Shown piece by piece: positions 23,501 to 34,000 of a stretch of 60,000 nucleotides of DNA (position 1 is its first letter; each line of letters starts with the position of its first letter). The notes beneath the pieces were generated by a model. It was not told the origin of the DNA, did not search any database, and saw nothing but the letters and a program-made list of their open reading frames with translations. Both the position numbers and the translations under genes were made by a program. The stretch is from Symsagittifera roscoffensis. Lineage: Eukaryota > Xenacoelomorpha > Acoela > Convolutidae. The stretch covers positions 30,236,776 to 30,296,775 of the forward strand of contig NC_087069.1 of the NCBI RefSeq assembly GCF_963678635.1, given 5' to 3'.

Positions 23501-24351
23501 CGACTCATGTATGGCTATGAGAAGACCGCCCCCTTCTTTTTCTCGATCTTTTCTAATTAAAGTGTAGTGTGAGCCAAGTGAGGGGTTTCGAGATTTCTTT
23601 CTTAATTTAGTTTCTTGGAAGACAGCAATATGAATTTGATTTTGAGATAAGAAAGCAGCAATTTCGGGTGCTTTTCCGGAGATACCGTTGCAATTAAATT
23701 GAAGGATTTTTAAAAGGCCTTTGGCAGGGTGTGGTGAACTATTTACATTATTAACAGCAGTATGATTAAAATGGTTGTTTGAACTTGAGTTATTTACACT
23801 ATTTACACGATTACGATTTGCGCGATTTTGGGAGGAGGAATTATTATTCGAGGAGGTGGGAAGGGTGGGAGGGGGAGGGGGGTTAGGGAGGTGGGGTTGG
23901 GGGGCGGTTAGGGAAGTTGAACAAGTTTGGGAGTTGGGGGTGGTCAAGTTAGAGGACCTGGTGCCTGGGGGAGGTAAAATGTAGGTAGAGGTACAGGTAG
24001 GGCAATAGTAGTCAAGGTGGTGTTGGTTAAGGTGGGTAAGACCACTACATTTAAGGTGAATGTAACCACAGATGTGGCACCAGACGCTGGGCTGGGTGCG
24101 TTTGATGCGGAAAGAGCAAGGGGAGCAAAAGTAAGGCCCTGGACCAGGGTTTGGATTAATGCCGGAGCGGAGTAGTAGTATAAGGATGAGCAGACGGAGC
24201 AGCCTGGCCGGCTTCAGACGCTCCGTAACCGAAAACCCGGAGACTTCGGAGCTTCTCCCGACCCAATGGGAGGGGGGGCTTGACGCCATTTGCATCTTGG
24301 TGGGGCCCAAGATGTCGGATCCACCACTGGAAGGCGGCGTCGTCTGGATCC
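20577..24351 (-). mobile_element. Full-length LINE (I/Jockey-like), apparently intact
   Basis: A 3775-bp insertion bounded by an 11-bp direct duplication of target DNA. It has a very short GC-rich 5' leader (about 56 bp), one long reading frame, and a 3' end that is only a (CAA)n tail. The GC content is much higher than that of its surroundings. It lies between two paralogous satellite blocks and next to the piggyBac relic. A full-length 5' end, unbroken frame and intact target duplication together indicate recent insertion. Confidence 0.93.
20591..24295 (-). CDS. LINE polyprotein: 2A-like leader, PHD-like finger, AP endonuclease, RT (1234 aa)
   Basis: Single unbroken frame. Residues 27-52: leucine-rich segment RLLRLLILILLLRSG followed by INPNPGP, like the 2A-type leaders of some LINEs. 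Residues 57-101: Cys/His finger C-x2-C, C-x2-C, H-x2-C, C-x2-C (PHD-like C4HC3). About 110-200: low-complexity Asn/Ser/Pro linker. About 200-430: AP-type endonuclease with LQFNCNGI, VFQETKL, LGDANAHS and SDHLPI. Then RT with SYRPISLL, HGFRPFHST, LDLSKAFD, GVPQGSVLSP and catalytic YADD. C-terminal CPTC..H..CHLFNC knuckle as in I-group LINEs. I chose the first ATG (24295); a second ATG follows two codons later. No separate gag-like ORF is present. The TAA stop touches the (CAA)n tail, so there is no 3' UTR. Confidence 0.93.
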   Translation of the reverse strand: MQMASSPPSHWVGRSSEVSGFSVTERLKPARLLRLLILILLLRSGINPNPGPGPYFCSPCSFRIKRTQPSVWCHICGYIHLKCSGLTHLNQHHLDYYCPTCTSTYILPPPGTRSSNLTTPNSQTCSTSLTAPQPHLPNPPPPPTLPTSSNNNSSSQNRANRNRVNSVNNSSSNNHFNHTAVNNVNSSPHPAKGLLKILQFNCNGISGKAPEIAAFLSQNQIHIAVFQETKLRKKSRNPSLGSHYTLIRKDREKEGGGLLIAIHESIQYEEININNDGTLEAMGISVVASSSKLRIYNFYIPPRSSCPPGYSASLAELLEPGDALVLGDANAHSQLWNSNIEEDQRGSVLSNEITESTFAPLNDDTQTRVPFNSENQLSSPDISLASQSLLLSTSWTPIKSLGSDHLPILLELPLDDFINFSPKRTFVNFLKADWIKFTEEIEEGFFSAVPPSGVAAGEKFLRDLVLRAARHHIPAGRIRHFTPSLSPESTALAAERDLSRKQNLPPEVISQLNCRLMKQTAKDKENKWREFLRTCDYRTGARKFWKVVRSLNGSKPVAGRHPITFGSKPIHSPRDITSSFNKQFTNARPHASDKLLRITRRKIAKLPLSDSPIFTPENTKQAIADSKPSRALGPDGLCNIHLKHLGPLATQYLTYLFNISLSENIIPQIWKNSKIAPLPKPNKDLKQSTSYRPISLLCPAVKILERLVHPIFTKHLPNAKHQHGFRPFHSTTTALSTLEFYISDGFNQNRPPKRTVLATLDLSKAFDMVCHRSLVELVHDTPLPRSLVRWLSNYLNGRQAATSFREHTSPHRIIHCGVPQGSVLSPTLFNFYVHDAPPPPDNVNLVSYADDFHPFASSSNIDIASNSLNSYLKRLYDFFTSRKLSFASSKGSVTLFSSYNKEFNKTPSVLLNNEALPLNKNPTILGVTFDPTLCFATHCKQSAEKARRRIGILKALAGSTWGHSKETLLLTFKALIRPILDYAAPAWSHASSNTSINCLQVAQNQSLRVVTGSNLMSSTAHLHSESEILTVKDHHTLLSSQFFISTYRSHHPINFIHSHPPPPRLLRPSIISCFKEDIQKILTDFSVYANHPLVLDDRDEVSTFIFNYYKPILKDNHTSLVTKFLAETPPSKVICIPPPKIDPSEKSLPRPTRCKLSQLRSGYSRLLNTYLSRLDSSISHLCPTCSLAPHTTCHLFNCSQNPSPLTPADLWLRPVEVAKFLDLETEEPNPTRVG

Positions 24352-24362
24352 AAACAACCCGT
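24352..24362. repeat. Target-site duplication, 5' side of the intact LINE
   Basis: AAACAACCCGT, identical to 20566-20576, immediately upstream of the LINE 5' end on the minus strand. Confidence 0.85.
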
Positions 24363-24739
24363 ACTTAGATTCTGCTGCAAGTACACATGACTTACTAGGA
24401 AAAAATAGGCAGCAGTGAAAGCGTTTCAAGTGAGCGGGTACTTTGCCCACGCAATTTGTAGATAGAACCAAAAAATAATGGCCAAAAAAATTAACACAGA
24501 AAAATGCGAGCAAAAAATTCAAAAATAGGGACCAGCTATAACTGGAGCTAACCTGTTCGATAGTTTTTGAACTTGTTGGACTGAAGCGGGATGAAAGGGT
24601 ATTTTCAAAAAAACGGGCTTCACATACAACTTCAGTTCTTTCTCTTTTATAATATCAAAGAAAGGCCAAACAATTTTCTTGAACAATTTACGGAGTAGTA
24701 GCTTGTGCACGAAGGCTTCCCGCATTCTCTTGCGTCAAT

Positions 24740-25775
24740 CAAATCCTTGGCTGGATAGTTTTCGATAAAAGTCAAAAAGTTTCAAAAACGGACAAAAAAT
24801 CAAAACATTGGCTTTTCTGAGCGCCATAACTTTCTTGCAGTAAAATTTGGACGTATTCGCTTAAACAGGGTGGCCTTCCTTAACATTTTCGTTTGATTGA
24901 ACTAAAAAACTCTCATTTGGGGTGTGGTCTTCGAGAGAAGTTTCAAAAAAAGAACAAAATGAAAAATTAGACTTTTCCGAATGCCACAACAATTTATGTT
25001 ACAGAAAATAAGGGCACAGCAACTCATATACGGGATCTTACCATAGCATGTTCTTTTGATTGCACCTAAAAACTCAGATTTGGAGGGTAGTTTTCGAGAC
25101 GAGACAAAGTTCACAAGAAACTGTCAAAAACACAAATATGACTTTTTCAACGTCGGTAACTTTTTTGTTTAGAAAGAAATAGACGTAGACGCTTATGCAT
25201 GGGAGGTTAATTCAACTTGTTATCTCCATTGAACCCAAAAATTCAGATTTCAGCGGTTAGTTTTCGAAAAAAAATGTGTTTTTAAGAAGAGGTCTAAAGT
25301 CAAAAAGTTGACTTTTCTGCGGGCCATAACTCCTTGGGAAAGGTCGTTTCGCAGAACCTGTTTCTTTGATTCAAATCAAAATTTCAGGTTTGGCAGGGTA
25401 ATTCTCAAGAAAAGTCAAAAATTAAAAAAAAACTATCTTAAAACTATACGACAACTTTTAGCGTACAAAAATTTATGCTACCCCTAAATGCAGGCGAGCG
25501 TCCCACAACCAGTTCCCTCCATTGAACCCAAAATCTCAAATTTGAGCAGGTATTTTTCTAATCAAAACTTAAAAAAAAATCAAAAGTCAAACACTTGACT
25601 TTTGCTAGGGCCCTTACTTTTTGCGGAAAAAAAATACGGCAAAACCGCTTATACAGGAAACTTTCCATAACCTGTTCTATCCATTAAAACCAAAATCCAC
25701 ACAGACTTTTCAGCAGGCTGTAGCAAGTGGAGTACGGAAAAAAGAGACTACACGTATATGCAGGTACCCATGTGA
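24740..25775. repeat. Diverged ~160-bp satellite block B2
   Basis: Monomer landmarks (CCATAACTTT-type) at about 24822, 24979, 25145, 25324, 25608 and 25717. From 25140 on, the variant order matches block B1 at 17166-17935. Blocks B1 and B2 are direct repeats around the piggyBac/LINE segment. Confidence 0.75.
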
Positions 25776-26089
25776 GCAGACGGTCTTTCCATTGGCACTA
25801 CCATTTTTTTGCAAATCGAAAAAGTACTTTCTGAGAAAAGCTAAAATTTTTGAGAAAAGCTTCAAAAAATTTCCAAAAGTTAGTTAAGCGATCGAATATA
25901 AAATCAATTTTCATTTGGTAATTGATTTGGAGTTTTTGACTTGAAGGTTTTTTGTGTTCAGTTTAGTAAATTCATATTTACAGCTTAGAAAAAGTAGATT
26001 TTATCATGACGTCTCAAGAGAACTCTTATAGTTATTTAAAAACATAACTCTCAGACAGTTGAAAACTTAGCCAGTCGGAAAAGCTTAAT

Positions 26090-26560
26090 GAACGTAAGGA
26101 AACAAAAAAACACTCACCTGCTGAAAAATCTCAACTTTCGAATTTCAAAGAAAAAATTAGATGTCCTGTGAGCTCTTTCGAATTTCTAGAACAAATTATG
26201 ATTGGCGCTTTTTGATAACATGAACCTAACTAGAGAAAGCTGGATCAACAGGTAATTTTTTTAATACGCTGGAAATCTTAAAAAGAAACTTCACTTTCGA
26301 AACTAGAAATCGTTCACGTTGTTTCGCGCCATTTCCACGTTCGATTTTGGAGGTGCTATTTACGTCACTTTCAGCAGATGAATTTCAATTGAACTCAAAA
26401 AGTGTATATATACCTAACTAAGTGCATTCATAAATGCATCAATATATATGAATAAACATCTGTAGTTATTAGAGACTTTTAAAACTTTTCCTGAAAAAAA
26501 ACATAAAAATCAGCAAGACCTATATAAGAGTCTTCACTATGTTCATTACTCTTAAAAAGC
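26090..26560. repeat. Dispersed repeat, copy 2 (pair with 6735-7165)
   Basis: See the copy at 6735. The strongest conservation is at the right end, AATCAGCAAGACCTATATAAGAGT then TTCATTACTCTT (the shared run is split here only by copy-specific bases). Confidence 0.65.
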
Positions 26561-26651
26561 GAAAAAAATTTCCAAAGCGTCTCAAAAAAAGAACGATCAT
26601 ATACAATTTCATACTACCTGTTTTTATCATACAGGAGTTTCACAAACGTTC

Positions 26652-26685
26652 ACACAGAGGCGAAGTTGTACTTCGCATACACAAG
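26652..26685 (+). repeat. Dispersed hairpin repeat, copy c
   Basis: ACACAGAGG then a perfect 7-bp stem GCGAAGT/ACTTCGC with a 3-base loop. The last stem pair is T-A, where copy d has C-G. Confidence 0.7.
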
Positions 26686-27853
26686 CAAAAATATGACCGA
26701 TAACGCTACTGGGAAAAACTGAATGAGTAAAACTTTGAGTCTACATAAATTTCTATGTGATGCACGCCAATTATGAGTCTACAATGTTTGTTCCCAATGA
26801 GTGGTCGGACCAACAATCGAATTGGAAATTTAAAACAGACATCTTTTAATATGTTAATTTGATAAATATTAAAGAACTATCCTAAAGAAAGGGATAGTTT
26901 CATCACATATCAAGTTTAACTTTTCGATACAAGTGTAAATATGGACAATGCATTCATTAGAATGATTAAATTTTTGTCTGAACGAAATAGAAATTATTTA
27001 TTATTTTGATATGGTTTTTATATCGGGGAATATACATTTCAAGGAGCAAATACTGACAGTCCAAAATAAATCAAACATGAAATTCAACGATACACTTAGC
27101 GATAGATACAAAATTATCCAAACTCACTGAAACGCAAAAATGAAACTATAAGGTAAGAAGGCGCAGAAGTTTGCAAAGCCAAATGTCATTTTCATTGCAA
27201 AGGTTGGGTCTGGAAACGTTTACTAAGAGAAATTAGTTAGCATGATTTTTTTCGCATTTTTATGGCGATTGGTAGCGTCATCAATTCAATTACATTAAAA
27301 GATAGCCACCTATATGATAGCTGGGTCCTCAAAAAAGGGGACAGTGTATCACCAGTTTCGAACTAAGCCATGAACTGTATTAAACATTGAACAGATGAGC
27401 TTGTGTATACATGTTTATGGGTTCAGACCCAGCTACATTACAGGGCACGCCACAATTATACTGGAGCAAATAGTAGTAGCATCCATATATTAGATACAGC
27501 AGCAACTGGCGAGGCGACAACTGGTCGATGGCGACAAGTGGTAAAAGTGAGAAAAGGAAAAGCGACATTTGCACCGAGCCACAAATAGTGTACACTCTCT
27601 CCCAGTCGCGCCAATAAGTAACCTCCAGGCGTTTTCTCCAACAGTTCTTGTCTCGTTTCTGACAAGCTTGCAACATTTTAAAGCACGCATACCATTTAAA
27701 TCTTACTAATTGTCGTTGGTGCGGAGGGGGGGGGCGCTTGTTGCTTTTTTTTGTTGAAAAAGTGCGAATTGTCGCTTTCGACTCGACCATTTGTCGCCTC
27801 ACTCATTGGCAGCAACTCATTGTACAATGGGGGCCGGGCGGGCGGGCGGACAA

Positions 27854-28051
27854 TCAAAAGTGTATTCCACCTCTGTCTTTGGCATATGCCAGATGGCTCT
27901 GGTTCACAATGAACGAGGACAGTCCTAGTCGCACATCCATCTCGATTGGAGCGGTGCCCTCTGGTATCACTTCTGGACTGTGGGGCGCATCGGGATGCTG
28001 CAATCGGTACTTGTCCGCCATCTCAACCAGAGCACACTTGAACTTCTCAAC
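27854..28051 (-). CDS. TPRG1L: TPRG1-family gene, coding exon 6 (last)
   Basis: Acceptor GTTGTTCAG|GTTGAG. Encodes residues 236-300 beginning VEKFKCALVEMADKYRL, then MDVRLGLSSFIVNQSHLAYA and the terminal GGIHF with a TGA stop. Matches the C-terminal ESFKALL...GLMSFINNEAKLGYS...GKIGF pattern of vertebrate TPRG1L. Clearly GC-richer than its surroundings. Confidence 0.85.
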   Translation of the reverse strand, partial: VEKFKCALVEMADKYRLQHPDAPHSPEVIPEGTAPIEMDVRLGLSSFIVNQSHLAYAKDRGGIHF

Positions 28052-31000
28052 CTGAACAACACAACATAATCGAAGAACAGAACCTCCCACAAAACCTCAC
28101 CCCTGACATCAAACGACATCAAAAGCACGTGACCCTGCAGGTACGAAAAGCAATACAATATTGGATAGAAAAAGAGAAAAACAAACTTATAAAAGTCGAT
28201 ATACAGAAGATTGAATATTTGAACAAAATGACCAGTGGCACTGCAGCTTGAAAAGGTCAGGCAACAAGATCAGCTGATCTGCTTCGAGCATACTCTGTTA
28301 ATAAATAGTAAAACAAACAAATTCCGTTATCATGAAAAAATGACTGACACGAGAGGGACTATATTAAAGTGCCAACGAAATAGTGATAAACGAACAATAA
28401 ACGCAGAGACGAAGCTGCGCTTCGCAAACAATTGCGAGAACACGACCAAAAAGCAGTTCTATAAAGTGAAAACACAAAAAAAAACAGAAATACGCCTCGA
28501 ATTAGCAATACCCCTGCTACGTGTCGGATTCGATTATGCGACGTAGCAAATTTGAGTCTCTGAAGTAAGCGTAATATACGGCTCCGATGTAATAACTTAG
28601 TTAAGGGAATCAAATACTACTTCCTTAACTCAATAAAAACTTGTGCGATCACTGTTAATTCAGTCTAGATCGTAACCACAACTAAACAATATGTTATCGA
28701 ACATAATTAGGCCAAGCACCACTCAACATCATTAGGACAATGACCTTAACATGAATACGAGATCTATTCTAACACATAACGATAGCACCACCACATACCC
28801 CCTTGGGCAAAATGATTTTTAAATAGTTTTTTCATAAAAATTTTTAAAATCAATTTTTCGTTGAAACTTTTTGGTCTTTCTGACGTGTTTATAAGTCGAC
28901 ATTTTCTCTTTCATTTTCATTTCGAATTTCGCCTTCCGTCGATTCCGCTGTGATCTCGCCTTCAGTAGACTCCGCTGTTATTTCGCCCTCTTCTCGATCG
29001 TTTTTTTTTGTGGAATCACCGAATCACTACATCTCGTTTCACTCACACTGCAAATTGGCACCCCGCCTTAGATTATTCTCGCCTAGATTATAGGTTACAC
29101 TTCTAGTATCTTTTTGTGTTGATGGTTACTTTCGCTCCTGTTGAATCGTTATGTGCCTTGATGATGGCCCTGTCAAGTCCTCAGCTTGGAATGAGGCCTC
29201 GAATCCCAACTCTACGTCTGGACTATCTGACAAAGCGAACTCTGTTGTCATCACTTCCTTTTCACGAACTTTTCTCCTGGACTCGCTGCCGTCTCCCTTG
29301 ACTGGGCGGTTTTGTCTGCTTACTTTTCGACTCCCTTTTTCTAGTTTTCGTCACCACTTCAAGCTTTCCGACTAGTTGGCGTTTATGTTGCTGTGCTACG
29401 GTTCTTACTCTTTCTATCGCGTCACGGTCCTTGGTAAATAACTTCTTTTCTAATCGTCCAGGGGTCGCACTTAATTGCCGCAAACTTAAACAGTAGAATC
29501 CTTTTCAATGTTGGCGGACCGGTCCTCGCTAAATCTGAGTTTCGGATCACTGTTTTCTTTGTTCACAGATTCATTGATCGTTGTTGTCGACTTTGAAGTT
29601 CGCTTTATCTCTGCATCTGGTGCACGCCCAAACGTTCCTTCAGGCTCCTTCTTAGCTCGGACCCTATGACCCGTTTTCTTAGCTGATCCTGTCCTAGCTG
29701 ATCCTGAATTGGCGGGCTGATCCTGTCCTAAACTGTGACCAGCCTCTGGAAATTTAAATACAATTGGTCCTGTCGTAACTAAATCAAACGTACGAACGCT
29801 ATATAAATCGATTTTGATGCATCAAGAGAATTGTCAATTAAAATTTACTCTCCTCGATTATAGCACAGATAGAATTGTCTATGTTGGATGTATTTTTAAG
29901 ATTTTTGCAGCCCCTTAGGCAGAAGATTGCACTCCTCAGAAATGCAAAACTTATTTTTGTTCTTATAAAAGTTTATTGAGTCCGAGTATGATTCGTTCCG
30001 TTTTTTGCTTAGTTTCTCTGCTAAATTATAGATGGTTTTTGTAAAGCCTGGTGCTGCTCCTCCGGTACACGCAAAAAATAGTGGAACAAAGCTGCTGTGT
30101 TCCACATCCAGAATTCTTTGTTGGTATTTTAATTTTTTGACACGATATTTGTAGGCGTCAGATATAGTTTTAGGGCAGGATTTAGCATGGGCGTTGAAAA
30201 TTTTTACATCGAAAAAGTTTCGGCTGAATCGGCCTCGCCTTGATTTGCCTTTTGCCTTGATGTCAAGTCCATTTGCCTTGATGTCAAGTCGAGCGTCATC
30301 TTCAGTAGTGGTTGTTTTGTTGTGAAAGCTTTCGCCTTCCAACGATTGAAGTTTCGGCTCTATTTCAACATCATGGCATACTTCTTCAGGAGTGTCGCAA
30401 AGGTATCGCCAAATTTTTTATGTCTTAGGTGAGTGTATCCACAGTGTAGAGAGTGGGTCAGTGTGAATGATTATCTACATGGGCATGTATGTGGGGTGTT
30501 TGGTGGTTCCCATCCATATCTCAGATTTAATCCATCTTCAAACTCTGATTTGTTGAGGGAAAAATCGTTTTTTTAGGGGTCGCACGTTTAGGTAATTCGA
30601 TGCTTCTTTCTGTGACGCTAGATTTACTGTCAGTTTTTTTCCTGATGAGCAATTTTCCATAAGTTAAGCCTTTTTTGAGAGTGTGATGCGCTGTCTCTAA
30701 ATTTTGATGTTTCTATTTATCCGAGTTTGTTCCGTTCCAGCTATTTCTGGATCACTGTTTTCTAACGGATCACAAATGGCTCGTGAACACTCATAACTTC
30801 TGGAAAAGTCCGTGTTACTGGGGAGGTCTAATCCCGCAATTCTTAGGTAGTGCAAAAAGGTTGCGATCTTCATCGGTTAACTGTTTTTACCAATAAAAAC
30901 CATATAACCTAAACTAGTAGGAATGAAGAAACTTTTCCAATCATCTTTAGGTTCAGTTAATAAATTTGATTTTTAAGTACTCGGATAGCGGCTAGAATGT

Positions 31001-34000
31001 GCTTAAAACGGTGAAAATTTTAAAACCTTTTGCTGAGAGATTCAAAACTGATGTATTAAGCGCAGCAGGTCTTCACGTAGCTTAAACGTTTCTGTCGTTA
31101 CTTCTTTTATACATCCTAATCTCTCTCTCTGAGTGTACGAATCAATCTTTCTACTGCTCCTGACACCGATAATCATCCACCGGCGATATTAATAGTTCTA
31201 TATTATCATCTTCAGCAAATGTTTCTACCACCGTTTTTATGAGACATTTCGCCTGATTAACTCTTATTGCCCTAGAAACTCCATGTAGTCTAATAAACTC
31301 GAGGAATCGAAGCACAATTCCACTGTTTGCTTTCTTGAAAATTTTGCATGAAGGAAATTTAGAATACCGATCAATCGTACTAGAATATGGACTACACGGC
31401 CCTTTTCATTAATTATTGGTCCCATGAAATCAATTTGAAGCTCTTCGTTCGGCTCTTTCAATTTTTACCGGTGTAGCCGTATTTTTTCGGAAAGTTTTCA
31501 GGTTCTTGCCAATTTTGGTGCAAGATTGATAAGTTGAGGACTAGTTTACGATGTCCTTATTCTTTACCAGTCACCAAATTTTCTCTGCTAAGTCCGTCAT
31601 TCCTGCTTGGTCTGGGTGAACTGATTGGAAAACGTCCAAAACTGCTGGTTGCAACTGATTTGGGGCTACTATTTTCTCATCATCAACCGCGATTATCCCT
31701 CGTTCCACACTCATGTCGTTCCAGAGTTGATAATAGTACTGGCCTAACGCGCGACATCTCTCCTCGTCCTTGCTGATGATGCAGTCTTGCTTCGCGTATC
31801 GATTCGTCAGTGCAGCAAGTAATTTTCAGTAAAACATTTTCGCAATCTTTATCTTCAACAGATCTGTTATTGTCAACACTTCTCCATCTTTGTTGTCCTC
31901 CTCGGCGACTACATCCAATATCGACATCTGGTTTATTTACTGTGATTTATGGGCATTTCGGTCTCCTCGAACAGCAATGATTTCTTTTCTCTGGTTTTTG
32001 AGCTTTTCGTTCGTTCCCACGGTAGTTTTGTCCTGCGTCACGCTTGGTATCCGCTTCCGATTTCTTTTAGCTAACTTGATTAATTCTTCTTCCCTCTTCG
32101 CTGGAATTGTCCTCTTTCCCCTTCGTTCCGACTGCCTCAATTTTCCAGACTTCTTCAAAGATATGACTTTCGCTGGCCTTTTTTCTCATTTTCAATGATG
32201 TAATTCGCACGGTCAAACAACTTCGCATTGCTATATGTATTTGTTCCAAAAATTTCCGTTTTCATTCTGCTTTTTCCTGGCTCAAGTTAATCTTGCAAAT
32301 TTTTACTACTCTGATAGTGCTGAACAATATCACTATTAATTTCAAACTCATTACTTTTGAAATGTTCAATTTGCTGTACGCTAACTTTGGCGCGCTTTCT
32401 GGAGTGTGAGTTCTTCACACTCAATTGACCAATCAAAGCTGAGCAATTAGTGCAGTGACTTAAATTCGTGCTTATTTTCACACCGAAAATATGCCTGGAA
32501 TTCCCTCTCGAGTGCTTATCGAACGAATTGAAATAACATAATAAATTACTAATTGAGTTAATTTATGCAACAACCATTTCCTCGTCAAATTTCGAGGGTG
32601 GCTTTGGTTCTTTGGCCGGAAAACGCGAAGTGTAGTCAAGGAAACCAATACTTTTCCGAGAATGTGCTCTACTTCAAACGTAAATGGAAACAAACGATCT
32701 ATCCATTTCGTCATTCCACTGTGATATGTTTTGTTTACACGGTTGGGTTTGAGTACACTAAGGAACGCTTTATGTGACCACAGTGAGCTGTTAACCACAT
32801 CAAAAACAACGAAAATGCTCTATAGACCATACAACGCCCCATAATTCCAGCTCATTGATACTATATCTCAATTCGGCCGAATTGAGGCAGCGTGACGCGA
32901 ATGCCACTTTTCCGACCTTCTGGGGTTTTTTGTTCGAGGGCTAACCTCGGGCTTTCTTTACACGCATCAAATTTCACTCTAGTTTCCCATTTGTCGAATT
33001 TTTCAATGATTTTTTGTCATCTAATCGTTTTACACACCTTTTCACTTTCTCAAATTGATCTTTATAACCATCCGTAGAAATTAAGATAATGTCATCTAGG
33101 AAATAAATGTATTCGGTAAACTCAATAAGGTAGTACCTTAGGCCATTTGAAACCTTGCTAGCATATCCGTTAACCCACAAAAACCTGTGAAGAGTTAGTA
33201 GGTACCGGTGGCCGCGTACCGATAATGTTAAAATTACAATTTTGTCTAGTTTCAGGAGGCAAATTCAATTGAATATATGCATACTTCAAATCGATTGTCG
33301 AAAACAGTGGAATCTTGCGATGCTTCCCTTAAGCTATGACGTGACTCAATTAAGTTTTCAATATTAGGCATGTGATACTTATTCCTGTGAATTTCCATGT
33401 TCAGTTGTTTCATATAAAATGCCAACTTGATTGATTTGTCCTTTTTCACTGCCAGGATGATAGGTGAAACTAACTGTTGTTCGGAACACCTTTTCAAATT
33501 GAGTATGTGCCCAATTTTTTTCCACTGTTTTGATTTCATCTACTACTTTATCTTGCAAATGGATAGGTATTCGTTCTCAATTTAATGTGTTGGTGTGAAA
33601 TGCTTTTTGAACTTTGATTTAACAAAAAACCCCTTTTGCTATTCCACTTCTTGTAAATAGCCCGGAAAATTTCATCGCAAATTGAATTTTTAGTACATTG
33701 TAATCTTCTCCACTAGTACTAATGAAAGCTAATTCATCTTTCTTGGCGGATGTTAATAAGTAAGTTCCTCCCATCTGCACCCCAGCTGGTCAAGGCCAGG
33801 GGCAATGGTTCTGACTTTATCAAATCATTAGAACTAATTCAAACGAATGGCAAGTCACCACCGGGAACCCATTCTACGTTTCCGAGGTAGCAGTGGTGGT
33901 CCTGACGCTACATTCTGCACAACTTTGCCTATTGAATGTACGCACTGGGACAACTCCAACATGACTTGGCGGCTTGGGCATTGACCTTGCTTTGACCCAC

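Larger units (their letters stand above)
25776..27853. other. Intergenic stretch downstream of the TPRG1-family gene
   Basis: Contains the second copy of a dispersed repeat (26090-26560) and hairpin-repeat copy c. Around 27460-27800 a GC-richer segment has repeated GCGACAA phrases and open frames on both strands, but no recognisable domain. No clear AATAAA was found close to the TPRG1 stop; the 3' UTR may extend through part of this region. Confidence 0.5.

Noticed and set aside
27380-27802. 140-codon minus-strand frame and overlapping plus-strand frames
   Set aside because: No domain, alternative start only, and open on both strands because of a GCGACAA-rich composition.
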